A DNA stretch of 64,000 bases, from NCBI GenBank assembly GCA_020205615.1, contig CM035153.1, positions 97,120,792 through 97,184,791 of the forward strand, in the 5' to 3' direction. Numbering within the stretch: the first letter of the stretch is position 1; the number at the start of each line of letters is the position of its first letter. Source of the DNA: Panax quinquefolius (Eukaryota > Streptophyta > Magnoliopsida > Apiales > Araliaceae). Shown piece by piece: positions 12,081 to 22,695 of the stretch. The notes under the pieces were generated by a model that saw only the letters and a list, made by a program, of their open reading frames with translations, was not told where the DNA came from and did not search any database. The translations under genes were made by a program, and so were the position numbers.

Positions 12081-12247
12081 AGTGAATAGTAACTCGTAAA
12101 TAGTAACTCATGAATAGTAACTCATGAATAGTAACTCATGAATAGTAACTCGTGAATAGTAACTCGTGAATAGTAACTCATGAATAGTAACTCGTGAATA
12201 GTAACTCGTGAATAGTAACTCATGAATCGTAACTCGTGAATAGTACT
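12081..12247 (-). repeat. 14-bp tandem array in solo LTR G
   Basis: About twelve copies of GAATAGTAACTC(A/G)T, on the LTR sense strand ATGAGTTACTATTC. In G the array lies upstream of the TATA box, whereas in J LTRs the same motif family lies downstream of the hairpin modules. It has no spacer structure of a CRISPR array. Confidence 0.85.
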
Positions 12248-13065
12248 CCGACACAAAAAGTGTCCCGAATACCCGATTGAACAATATAACCTCCAGACAT
12301 CAATTATCATCAGAATAGATGTCGATTTTTACTAACACAAATAATCCCAACACAATGAAACGATCAAATTTCATCTTTTATCAACACGAGCTTATTTATC
12401 ATTAATATTATAACTCACAATATTTAACAACCAGGTTGTTCCCAGGAAAGAGGGGGCTTTCCAATAAGGATTTCACCTTATTGGCGCGCAATTAGGTGAC
12501 CAAACCTCTCCTTGACAGAACTTCTAAAAAATTGTAAATATTACAATTTAATAATATGAATAACTTTGTCATCTCAATTATTGATTTAATAATATAACAT
12601 ATTGTGCAGATGACCCTGTGACAATAATCAAATCAATAATATGAGAGATATGATGTAGCAATTACTGTAGCAATAATTGAGTATAACAGAGTGACTTCTC
12701 ACGTAAGCATCAATAATCAATACCGTGTGCTACTATGCAACCATGCGTATTATTGTACTTTTACTACCGGGTAGTACAACAGTTTTAACAGTAACACTTC
12801 CGCCGTTATTTTTTATAAAATATTTTTGTCATTTTCTCAATCCGACAATAATTCCGTTGCGGGGTCCATTAATGATTGTGTCGTTGTACGAATATTCCCC
12901 AACACAGAATATTCTACGATAAATCAAATATAATATAACAACTTGCATACTTTGCAAAATTTATAAATACTACCCACAACTATAACATTATCTCAAATCC
13001 ACACCATAATAAAAAAAATATTTCGAGAAATTTAAATATTTATTCGTAAAATTTGGGGTCTCACA

Positions 13066-13764
13066 GCGGACTTGTACTCCAAATACTGAGATGAACAACC
13101 CTATTATTATTTGGGGATAACTTACGCGTAGCGTTAAATATTTGTGCACAATACATGGTACGAAGGGCTGATCCCCCTAAGTACGAGGAGTCCTTATAGT
13201 CTTATGACTGTTAAAGTTGGAGTTGAAAGATTACTCGCAACTGTGGCCATAGTTCATGGTCTTATGACCCTCAGTTATATTTATTCCACATTTTGAATTT
13301 CAGTTTCTGATTATTGTTGATAGAGTACTATTCATTGTTGATGAGCCTATTTTGGCAGTTATTATTGCTATACTCCTGTTGATTTCATATTGTATCCAAT
13401 GAGCAATTGTTTTGCTCACTCTTGCATATTATAAACTCATTGCAGCTAAAGAGGAGAAGGTAGATGGACCTTCGACTAACAAAGGAAAGGGAAAAATGTG
13501 CAAGTGATGAAGACTTGTAATTTTTACTTTGGACTTTTATTATGATGATCTTAGACTTGGTTTTAATGAAGCTTTATTTAATTTTCGCATATGAATGATT
13601 GTATTTAAAGGTTAGATAACCTGGGAAATTTTATGATGTAACCCTTTAATAGGAAAGGTTTTATTTATCCAATTTTATTGTGATTGGGTAGTTAGATATT
13701 AATGTTTGATTAAGTGAACACCAGATCCTGTGGGAATGAAGTAACTGTATTTGGGGGTGTCACA
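13066..13764 (+). mobile_element. Tk2 LTR D, second segment and 3' end
   Basis: Continues D after solo LTR G, starting with the right target duplication GCGGA (13066-13070). Matches F's LTR from GAACTTGTATTCC (about 28058) to the end. It terminates TTTGGGGGTGTCACA at 13764. The flank at 13765-13769 is GCAAC, and the undisturbed sister LTR of E reads GTAAC at 21785-21789, so D was inserted in E's 3' LTR. Confidence 0.85.
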
Positions 13765-15480
13765 GCAACCTCACGTGCCTGTCATTTTACCGACAAAACA
13801 TTTTAACATTTCAGTCTTCTTTTGAAAACCATATCAAGTAGTTGACAAAAGAAAGATAATAATAAATTTGATAATGAGATGAATAGATTATCAATAATCC
13901 ACTCAATATATCAAGTCTAGCCAAAGGAATTGGCTTTAACTTCATCATATTTCAATTCATGTGTAAGGATACATGAACTTCAAAAACTTGTTCAGATTAA
14001 ACTGAGACAAGAGTTAGAATACTTGCCTTTAGCGTCTGCTACGGTGTAATTACTTTATGTTCAAGTCTTTCAAGTCTCTACAACACATGATCATATAACG
14101 CCTTACATTAGGTCATATATAACCAAGTATGTATATGACTATATCTTACCCTTCATCTCAATCTAATTGTGTATTAGATTCTGTTACTATCTGTTCCTGC
14201 TTTATCATTCTATTTGCATTCATAGATGAATAGGTTATTATCAACCTTTACACATTACTCTTAAGGTTTTAACAATGTTACTTCCATTTCCTTAAGGTAG
14301 GTTTACTTCAAACTAATCACATTTTCTTGCTTTGCATTCATGTCTATTCTTCACTATCTTTCATCAAAGACTGGCGCTGCGGTGCCAGCTTTATAACTAC
14401 AGCTCGCGCTGTGGCACGAGTTAACAGTATGGGAGTCCCGGACTTGGCGCTGCGGTGCGAGTCCTTACTTAGTGGGTCGCTGCAAGTGCTACTTTCCAAA
14501 GAGGGTCCTTAATCGTTTCACGAAATGGCTGCCGCCACAAAACGATCTTCTGAGGCCATACCATGTGGTGAAGTTTCTAGTAAGCTCGCCATCGTTACGG
14601 TGGCTGCGATGTGACCAAATGTCCTATGGTTGGCGCCGCGGCGCCAACTCTGTGCACTAGAAAAAAATTTAGTCCTTGAAATTTTGCGAACTTTTCGGGC
14701 TCATAACTTCTTCGTTATAAGTTCGAATTGGCTTGTTCAAAAGCCTACAGTTCACAAATTATGTAATCTATGCGTTCATGCAAGATTTTATCTATTCAAC
14801 TTCATTTACTAAAAATTCACCTATTAGTTCATTTTTAACGAAAACGATAAACGTTCGTGAACGTTCAACGCTCGTTTCTTCGTTCTAAGTCGGAATTCGA
14901 TCATTTTTGAGTCCGCAACTCTTAAATGACGAACATGACTTGTCTCCATTAGAAAAAAATGTTTCCGAGTTCAGACTCAAAATTTGACTTCTAATCCGGG
15001 AATTTCACGAATTCGACGATTATCGTCTAATCGTGTGATTTTCGGGAAATCTTCATTACTTAGGATTTGTTCATTACTTCACTTGCATTCATACAATTAA
15101 TACTTATTAATACTTCGCTCTTCTTAATATTCTCGAATTAAGTCCGCAAGCGAAATATTATGTTTTCCATAACTAGATTATTATTACATAATCCACCTTA
15201 CCTTGATATTATATCATTACGTATTTCTCAAAAATTCAAAAATAATTCCCGAGCAAATACTGATGAATAGTATTTTTAAGAAAATTTCTCGAAAAACTTT
15301 TATTTTTGTCTTAGAAATTCAAACACTTTAATTCTTTCACGTAGTTCAAATACTACGACATTCTAACATCAATAGGTTATAGAATGACAACCATCTTGAT
15401 ATCACAAATAATATGATTTTATTATTATTTAATTTAATAAAATTATTTTACATTAAAATTCAAATTTCTCGGTCGTTACA
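13765..15480 (-). mobile_element. 3' LTR of gypsy element E (family Tk3), partial
   Basis: On the minus strand it begins TGTAACGACCGAGAAATTTG at 15480, right after a polypurine tract. It matches E's 5' LTR down to the D insertion at 13764/13765; the rest lies outside the window. Relative to the 5' LTR it lacks about 1.13 kb (23132-24262), including the TATA region, with the junction at 15089-15091 in GCATTCATACAATT. The GC-rich hairpin blocks at about 14371-14655 also differ sharply from the 5' LTR. Confidence 0.88.
14371..14655 (-). repeat. GC-rich hairpin islands in E 3' LTR
   Basis: Short self-complementary blocks in an AT-rich LTR: TGGC...GCCA at 14372-14387, a second near 14402-14419, a third near 14445-14460, TGGCTGCCGCCA near 14526, GCCA...TGGC near 14588-14604, and the 18-bp perfect palindrome TTGGCGCCGCGGCGCCAA at 14630-14647. 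Equivalent positions in the 5' LTR (22375-22695) carry different hairpin blocks between conserved spacers. Confidence 0.7.
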
Positions 15481-15495
15481 TTCTTCCCCCCTTTA
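15481..15495 (-). other. Polypurine tract of element E
   Basis: On the minus strand AAAGGGGGGAAGAA directly precedes the LTR start TGTAACGACC. Marks the end of the internal region. Confidence 0.85.
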
Positions 15496-15526
15496 TAAAG
15501 ATTTTGTCCCTAGAATCTCGTCTTAC

Positions 15527-15819
15527 TTAATCTAATAGATGAGGAAAATTTTTCTTCATCTTTTCTTCTAATTCCCACGTTGCTTCTTCGGCATCGTGGT
15601 TCTTCCATAATACCTTTACCGAAGGTATTACTTTGTTCCACAGAATTTGCTCTTTTCTATCAATGATTTGAATCGGCGATTCTTCATATGTTAAATCCTT
15701 CTCGATATGAATCAGCTCATACTCGATTACGTGCTTATAGTCTGGCTTATATGGACGTAATACAGATACGTGAAACACGTTATGTATTCGTTCTAGGTTT
15801 GGAGGTAATGCTATCACAT
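15527..15819 (-). pseudogene. E pol C-terminus: integrase tail and chromodomain
   Basis: An open stretch of 96 residues, ending at a natural stop 46 bp before the LTR. It starts in the integrase GPY/F-like tail (LPPNLERIHNVFHVSVLRPY). The chromodomain follows, with DLTYEESPIQIIDRKEQ, VKVLWKNH and EEATWELEEKM, the typical C-terminus of Tekay/Del chromoviruses, where it is thought to guide integration to heterochromatin. It is the best-preserved chromodomain in the window. It belongs to the damaged pol upstream, so it would not be made from its own start. Confidence 0.88.
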
Positions 15820-17095
15820 AAGCTACCTCTCCGACCCGTTTTAATACTTCAAAAGGTCATATAAACCTTGGACTTAACTTCCCTTTCTTTCCAAAGCGTA
15901 TCTTTACTTTCCAGGGAGATACCTTTAGAAACACATACGAACCTACTTCAAACTCTCGGTTTAATCTATATGAGTCCGCATACTTCTTTTGTCTGTCCTG
16001 AGCTATAACGAGACGCATTCAAATTAACTTAACCACATCCGCTGTCTGCTGCACCAATTCTGGTCCTAGCATCCAGCGTTCACCCACCTCATCCCAACAC
16101 AATGGTGTTTTGCACCTTTTTCCGTACAAAGCTTCATAAGGCGGCATGCCTATGCTTGCATGATAACTGTTGTTATACGCAAACTCTACTAATGGTAGGT
16201 GATCATCCCAACTACCTTTGAAATCCATGACGCAAGACCTCAACATGTCTTCTAACATCTGAATTGTTCTCTCTCTCTGCCATCGGTCTGTGGATGATAA
16301 GCTATGCTTAACTTCAGCTGTGTTCCCAACTGTTGTTGCAAACTTTTCCAGAAGTTCGATGTGAATCGTGGATCACGATCTGACACAATCGATACTGGTA
16401 CTCCATGTCTGGAAATAATTTCCTTGACATAAAGTTTAGCTAACTGGTCTAAGTTATACTTGACCCTAATCGGTAAGAAGTGAGCCGATTTCGTCAATCG
16501 GTCGACTATTACCCAATTCGAATCATACCCATTTTTCGTTGTTGGAAGTCCCACCACGAAATCCATCCCACTTCCATTCTGGAATCTCCAATGACTGTAA
16601 CAAGCCACTGGGTCGTTGATGTTTGGCCTTAACTTTTTGACAAGTCAAGCACCTACTCACATACTCTGCTATTTCTCTCTTCATGTTCGGCCACCAAAAA
16701 CTCTGTCGAAGGTCTTGATACATCTTAGTGCTACCAGGATGAATCGAGTACCTCGAACTATGAGCTTCTTGTAACACTTGCTCCTTTAATTCCGTCTCAT
16801 TCGGAACCCAAATTCTTCCTTCAAATCTTAATAATCCCTCACTATCAAGACTATACTTAGTATCTTCATTCTCAAATAACCGCTTCTTCATTTGGTTACA
16901 CTTGTCAGTCTTGAGTTGTACCTCCTTGACTCTCTCTACGATGGTAGATTGTATTTCTGTCGTTAAAAGTATCTGTCCCAATTCACTCGGCATCTTTAAT
17001 TCTATTTCTATCCTAGCCATCTCTGTTATTAACTCATTTTGAGCCGTTAACATAGACAACTTTTCCCGACCCTTCCTACTTAAGGCGCTTAAGAA
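15820..17095 (-). pseudogene. E pol: integrase
   Basis: Integrase of the Tk3 element. The N-terminal zinc domain shows H-HPGSTKMYQDL then [10 protein letters not shown] (HHCC pattern, about 16760-16620). The core has the first catalytic Asp in GMDFVVGL (about 16550), the second in VSDRDPRF (about 16375), and the YHPQTDG box near 16285, directly after which the frame shifts, damaging the catalytic Glu segment. [20 protein letters not shown] (about 16180-16120) and the linker FLKVSPW are in other frames. Frameshifts near 17090, 16560 and 16270 and in-frame stops near 16018 and 15855 make it non-functional. Confidence 0.87.
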
Positions 17096-18319
17096 TCACA
17101 TGCTTTTTTCAGGGTGATACAGGATTTCACAATCGTAATCCTTTATCAACTCTTGCCATCTTCTCTGCCTCATACTCAAGTCCTTCTGAGTGAAGATATA
17201 CTTTAGACTCTTATGGTCCGTATATATCTCACATTTCTCCCCATAAAGATAATGTCTCCATATCTTTAGGGCAAATTCTACCGCGGCCAGTTCCAGATCA
17301 TGAGTATGATAAACTTTTTCATAATCCTTCAACTGCCGTGATGCATACGCAATGACTTTACCATGCTGCATGAGCACACAACCAAGTCCTCTATGTGAAG
17401 CATCACTATACACTATGAAATTTCCTGTGTCATCTGGCAATGACAAAACATGTGCTTCACTTAATCTTTTCTTCAGTTCTTGAAAACTGTCTTCACATTT
17501 ATCCGTCCATATGTATTTCACCGTCTTCCTTGTTAAATTAGTCAACGGGGTAGCTATCTTCGAAAAATCCTGGATAAATCTTTGATAGTATCCCGCTAAC
17601 CCTAGGAAACTCCGCACCTCAGTCGGCATTTTCGGTTGTTCCCAATTCATTACTGCTTCTACCTTTGCTGGATCTACTGAAATCCCTTCTTGGTTAATGA
17701 CATGACCTAAAAACTTTACTTTCTCCAGCCAAAATTCACACTTAGTGAATTTCGCATATAACTTCTCCTTTCTTAGTGTCTCTAACACTAACCTTAAGTA
17801 TTCAGCATGATCTTCTGGCGTCTTAGAATAGACTAAAATATCATCGATAAACACTATAACGAACTTGTCCAAATATGGTTTGAACACTCTGTTCATCATA
17901 TCCATAAATGCAGCTGGTGCATTCGTCAACCCAAATGACATTACCAGAAACTCGTAATGACCATAACGAGTTCTGAATGCCGTCTTTGGTATGTCTTCCT
18001 TCCTAACCTTCAATTGGTGATACCCCGTCCACAAATCTATTTTAGAAAAATACTTTGCCCCTTTTAACTGATCAAAAAGATCATCGATCCTGGGCAATGG
18101 GTATTTATTCTTTATCGTTAACTTGTTTAACAATCGATAGTCGATACAAAGTCTTAACGATCCATCTTTCTTCTTGACAAACAACACCGGTGCCCCCCAC
18201 GGGGAAACACTTGGTTGAATGTACTTTCTATCCAATAGTTCCTGTAACTGAACCATTAGCTCCTTCATTTCCAGGCAGCGCCATACGATATTGTGGTTCT
18301 TGAGATCGGTGCCATTCAC
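17096..18319 (-). pseudogene. E pol: reverse transcriptase and RNase H
   Basis: A 407-residue open frame, the longest in the window. [36 protein letters not shown], then [18 protein letters not shown] and the catalytic [10 protein letters not shown] (about 17850), FLGHV and [13 protein letters not shown]. RNase H: FIVYSDAS (first Asp), the [11 protein letters not shown]lu and YTDHKSL (Asp). Lineage motifs fit Tekay/Del gypsy. Its N-terminus is frameshifted against protease near 18300 and the RNase H end is frameshifted near 17095, where ALSRKGREK continues in another frame. The RT core itself looks intact. Confidence 0.92.
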
Positions 18320-19208
18320 GCACGATGTCTATCACAAATTCGATCTCCCGATCTGGTGGTAACCCCGGTAACTCACTCAGAAACATATCCATAAATTCGT
18401 TTACTATAGGTATTTGTTCCATGGTTGCTCCCACACGCTGGGTGTCAACAACATGGCACAGATAACCTATACATCCCTTCCTTAAAAGTTTTCTAGTTTG
18501 TGTCATCGTAAGACAACATGAGCGTCTCGGCGATTTATTACCGTAAAATACTACAGGAGGTTGTCTCAACATCCTGATGCTCACACATTTCTTTTGGCAA
18601 TCTATAATTGCACCATGGTTAATCAACCAATCCATTCCGAGAATTACATCGAATTCACCCAACTTTATCGGTATTAAATCTATCAATAACTTACACCCAC
18701 GTATATCCACGCAACAACTCCTATGAATATCTTCAACAGGAATTATCTCTTCGTTTGCTACCTTAATGTTCAAAGGTATAGGCAACTTTTCGGGAAATAA
18801 TTCTAATCGTCTAGCAAAATCACATGCTATAAACGAACAAGTAGCACCTGAATCAAACAGCACGTAAGCATTTATGTTGTTGATCAGAATAATACCTGCA
18901 ACTACATCCCTTGATGCCACCATATCTTGGACCGTCATATTAAAAGTGTGGGCCATTGATCTACCCGGCTGAGCTGGACCATTAATAGCTAACTTACCGC
19001 TATTAGTGCCCTTATTTTCATCTGTCCCCTTCTTTGGACAGTTCTTTGCTATGTGTTCAGTTGATCCACATACAAAGTATCTGTGGATTTTCTTCGGATT
19101 GGGACAGTTAGGCAAAATGTGCCCTTCTTGTCCACAGTTATAACATACGGCCTTTCCTTTGAGATAGACTCCTAAGTGAGTCTTCCCACAGGTTTTACAG
19201 GCCTCCAT
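18320..19208 (-). pseudogene. E gag C-terminus (zinc knuckles) and protease
   Basis: One open frame. Two knuckle-like motifs come first: CYNCGQEGHILPNC (a true CCHC) and YFVCGSTEHIAKNC (first Cys replaced by Tyr-Phe). After a variable linker comes TFNMTVQD, then the aspartic protease active site VLFDSGATCSFI (about 18860-18825), the flap region, and FDVILGMDWL (about 18640). The frame continues to [15 protein letters not shown] before shifting into RT. The nucleocapsid part binds RNA; protease processes the polyprotein. Confidence 0.9.
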
Positions 19209-20036
19209 TCTCCTTTTAGGATCCCCTTCCTTTACTCCGGTATTCCCAGAGTTAAAACCCTTCTCTTCGGACGGCCGCCATCACTCACTGGCTCCTTCTT
19301 GGCCTTGATTCCCCATTAACTTTCCCTTGTTTTTCTTATCCTTATGGTAATCGGGCCGAGACCCTCATTTCCCCTTCAAAGCAATTATTGCCTTTTTCTA
19401 ATATGGTTCCAAAGGAAGTACTTTGAAACACGTAAATTGGCATTATAGAGCTGTGGTTTCAAGCCCTCGCTTGAATCTTCTAGCCTTTCTCACTTCAGTG
19501 TGCACTTGATGTGGAGAAAATCGTGCCAATTCATTAAACTTGGCAACATACTGGGGAACTGTCATATCCCCTTGTTTCAATTCAAGAAACCTCATTTCCA
19601 TTCTCCCCTACATACTCGTGGGAAAATAGTTCTCGAAGAAAATCTCCTTGAACCTCTCCCACGTTAGGTTTCCTATATCGGCCCTAGCTTGGTTTGCCTC
19701 CCAACAGAAGTTGGCCTCTCCTTTCATCAAATAGGTTGCAAAGGCAACCTTTTGACCCTCCTCAACATTTGCTATTACAAACGCTTTCTCGATTTCTTTT
19801 ACCCAAGTCTGGGCTTTTATCGGGTCCGTAGTTCCTTTGAACTTCGGCGGACCTACACTTTTAAAGTCCTTAAAAGTAGTAGCTCATACTACTCCAGGAA
19901 TTACGGGTACATTATCCCCCGTTCTATTAAATGCAGCCGATAGAAGATTAACGAACTCTTGCATTGGATTAACCGGACCACCCTCCGGTTGGTTAACATT
20001 AGTGTCTTGATTTCGTTGTCTCCTTCTTGGCGGCAT
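19209..20036 (-). pseudogene. E gag (capsid region)
   Basis: Starts at ATG 20036 with MPPRRRQRNQ, the same N-terminus as gag in elements I and L. Downstream pieces include FKGTTDPIKAQTWVKEIEKA, FATYLMKGEANF, ENYFPTSM and FLELKQGDMTVPQYVAKF, the capsid retrotrans_gag pattern. It is in the same frame as the zinc-knuckle segment but interrupted by several stops and local frameshifts (near 19885, 19610 and 19440-19390). Confidence 0.85.
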
Positions 20037-20344
20037 TTTGCTGTTAAGAAAACAACACATCATTATTACTTTCTTCTTGTTGGTTAGTTATTATTTGTGA
20101 TAAAACAATAACTCATACTCATTACTCAATATGTTCCATAAAAAGACTTATATTGATTCATAACTTGTAGTATAACACTACATTGTTTACATTACTCAGC
20201 CTTAGCTGATTACATTACCATCTCGCAATTGCTTTCCAAAAATTGGGATTTACAAAAGACTACACTTGATATACAAAAGAGGGTTTTACGTCACTACTAG
20301 ATACATAATATTTACATATCTAATCTATTCTAGTTATAACAAGA
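20037..20344 (-). other. Spacer between ORF1 and gag in E
   Basis: 308 bp without coding signal, AT-rich. Equivalent spacers occur in I (35645-35929) and L (60759-61058), so two separate reading frames are the normal arrangement in these families. Confidence 0.6.
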
Positions 20345-20965
20345 TTACATCTGCCGAATGGCATTCTCAAAGTCTTTCGTGGCCAGATCGGCAATGACAT
20401 TGCGACTGATAGTATGTTGAGTCTGCTCTTGTTCTATTGGATACCCAACTACTTGCTGCTGGAAATCCACATGAGAACTCCTATATATATATGACATCCT
20501 CTCTACCTTCCGTTTTGCAGTCTTTAGCTCCTGCTTGAGCTCAAAGATTTTGTGTTTCAGCTCATGGACCTTGTCCTTGGCTAAAACACGATCATCGTGT
20601 TCCTCTTCCCACATACCCTCCATACTTAATTTGTCCTCTCAGACAGCTTGGAGTTCCTCTTTCAACTCCTTCACCTCTTGACAGTAGTGGACATTCTGAT
20701 CCAATACTGACATAAACAGTGCTGTCATCGACTCCCCCGTAGTCAACTCTTCTGTAGGTGGAACCTGATCAAAGGACATCACGTCCACCTCTTCCTTTAG
20801 CATGCCATCAAAAATAGACATGTAGTCTAAATCGTCCGAGTCTCCGGACTCGATTGTCACCACCTCTGGTTCTACTGCTACTGGGTTTGGTAGTATCTCT
20901 ACCCGATTAACTGAATCCTCGCTCACTACATGTATATTCCTATACATATCATTTTCTCTTGACAT
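20345..20965 (-). pseudogene. ORF1: extra coiled-coil protein upstream of gag (element E)
   Basis: A 206-codon frame from ATG 20965 to the stop at 20347-20345, broken only by one TGA at 20641-20639 (a CGA-to-TGA change would explain it). The N-terminus MSRENDMYRNIHVVSEDSV is followed by an acidic stretch with many Asp/Glu, then VLDQNVH, and a heptad-rich coiled coil VHELKHKIFELKQELKTAKR. The C-terminus has ERMSYIYRSSHVDF, a GYP box and EQTQHTISRN. Element I has clear relatives of each block (NIHEISEESVNQVE, VLDRNVH, ARMSYIHECAHEDF, GQTQHTISRD) and L has the same architecture. It sits between the PBS and gag. No known domain is recognised; function unknown. Possible roles are gag accessory or RNA/particle assembly (inference only). 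Confidence 0.72.
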
Positions 20966-21118
20966 CTACAATAAAACAATATAGTTTGATTAGTACACGT
21001 CAGTAAAATAATAAAAACACATAACATAATATAATGCATTTTTATAAGGTTATCTTTCATCTTTTACTTCTTTATTAAGGTTATGACTTAAGGTTCTAAT
21101 CCCCCTTAAGTTTTATAA
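20966..21118 (-). other. Untranslated leader of E
   Basis: AT-rich stretch between the primer-binding site and ORF1. Nothing else recognised. Confidence 0.55.
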
Positions 21119-21136
21119 CCTAGGCTTTGATACCAA
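21119..21136 (-). other. Primer-binding site of element E
   Basis: On the minus strand TTGGTATCAAAGCCTAGG, close to the plant initiator Met-tRNA complement. Two or three bases separate it from the LTR end, which is mutated (GGGGGCGCTAC instead of ...GCGCCACA). Confidence 0.85.
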
Positions 21137-22374
21137 CAGGTAGCGCCCCCAAATCCAGGTATCTTCCAACCCGATAGATGGTGCTATACTTTACAACATT
21201 CATACATTCATTTAATTAAAAAGTCTCAAAGAACGAACATAACTTCTATATATTCAAAGTAATATTTACATTTCCCAGGTTCTATACTCATTACAAAGGT
21301 TCTTTGTCATAATATCAATTACATTACAACAATAGACCTATACTATTACAAGACAGTTTAATAATCTGCCTTAGCTTTTCCTTTATCCTTTTTCGATCCT
21401 TTCAGACGTTCAGTCTTAGCTGCATTCATATAGTTCAAGCAAGATGGAGCATAACTAGCTCAGCAAGTATAACAATTTTAATAACAACATGTTTGACACA
21501 TACGAATAGTATATCTTCAATAACTGAACAATAGTTATGAAGTACTATTGAGAAATCAAAATAGCACTTCATCTTTCTTTCAAAATATTTTACAATGTAT
21601 AATATTCAGCAAAACATACAATCCGGTCAAAGACCTCGAGTATTCATTCTTTCTTTGAAAAGGACAACTCGGAACTAAGTCCGTAAGCCCAATATTACTT
21701 ACGAGCACTTCTAGGTGATCAGCCTATTGTACTCTATATTGATCAACACTACATCCATTAAACGTATGTACATTTAATCATTTGGTAACCTCACATGCCT
21801 GTCATTTTACCGACAAAACATTTTAACATTTCAGTCTTCTTTTGAAAACCATATCAAGTAGTTGACAAAAGATAATAACAGTTGATAACAAATGAATAGA
21901 TTATCAATAATCCACTCAATATATCAAGTCTAGCCAAAGGAATTGGCTTTAACTTTATCATACTTCAATTCATGTGTAAGGATACATGAACTTCAAAAAC
22001 TTGTTTAGATTGAACTGAGACAAGAGTTAGAATACTTGCCTTTAGCGTCTGCTACGGTGTAATTACTTTACGTTCAAGTCTCTATAACACATGATCATAT
22101 AACGCCTTACATTAGGTCATATATAACCAAGTATGTATATGACTATATCTTACCCTTCATCTCAATCTAATTGTGTATTAGATTCTGTTACTATCTGTTC
22201 CGGCTTTATCATTCTATTTGCATTCATATTTGAATAGGTTATTATCAACCTTTACACATTACTCTTAAGGTTTTAACAATGTTACTTCCATTTCCTTAAG
22301 GTAGGTATACTTCAAACTAATCACATTTTCTTGCTTTGCATTCATGTCTATTCTTCACTATCTTTCATCAAAGA

Positions 22375-22695
22375 TCAAGGTCATACCATGACGCAAGCTT
22401 TATAACTATGTATTTCATGCATTTGAAGTCGAAAGTTAACAGTATGGGAGTCCCGAACTTGGCCATTATGCCATGAGTCCTTACTTAGTGGTTAGCGCTG
22501 CCGAGTCGAAGTTACTTTAGTGGGTCGCACATACCACCACTTTCCTCAGAGGGTCTTAATCGTTTCATGGCTCTGCGATGCCACAAAACGTGCTACAGTT
22601 CGCGTTGCGACGCGAGTTTCGAAGCTTCGCATCTTATTACACAAGCGCGTGACTAAATGGTTTAGGGTTGAAAGCCATGGCGCAAACTCGTGCAC
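22375..22695 (-). repeat. Hairpin islands in E 5' LTR
   Basis: At the positions matching 14371-14655, different self-complementary blocks are found: TCATACCATGA (22381-22391), TTCATGCATTTGAA (about 22414), TGGCCATTATGCCA (about 22460-22473), GGCTCTGCGATGCC (about 22566) and TCGCGTTGCGACGCGA (about 22600). Spacers between them, such as AGTTAACAGTATGGGAGTCC, are nearly identical in both LTRs. Confidence 0.68.

Larger units (their letters stand above)
9751..13065 (-). mobile_element. Solo LTR G of gypsy family Tk1
   Basis: A 3,315-bp LTR with no internal region, bounded by 5-bp duplications GCGGA. On the minus strand it begins TGTGAGACCCCAAATTTTAC (13065) and ends TTGGGGGCGTCACA (9751), so both ends are intact. 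In minus-strand order it holds a 14-bp repeat array (12247-12081), a 37-bp repeat (12015-11804), the TATA box (11776-11769) and the hairpin-module array (11583-10757). A solo LTR is the normal product of recombination between the two LTRs of one element. Host: Tk2 LTR D. Confidence 0.93.

Noticed and set aside
12081..12247. Possible CRISPR-like array
   Set aside because: Repeats are 14 bp with no unique spacers and sit in a plant LTR; it is a simple tandem array.
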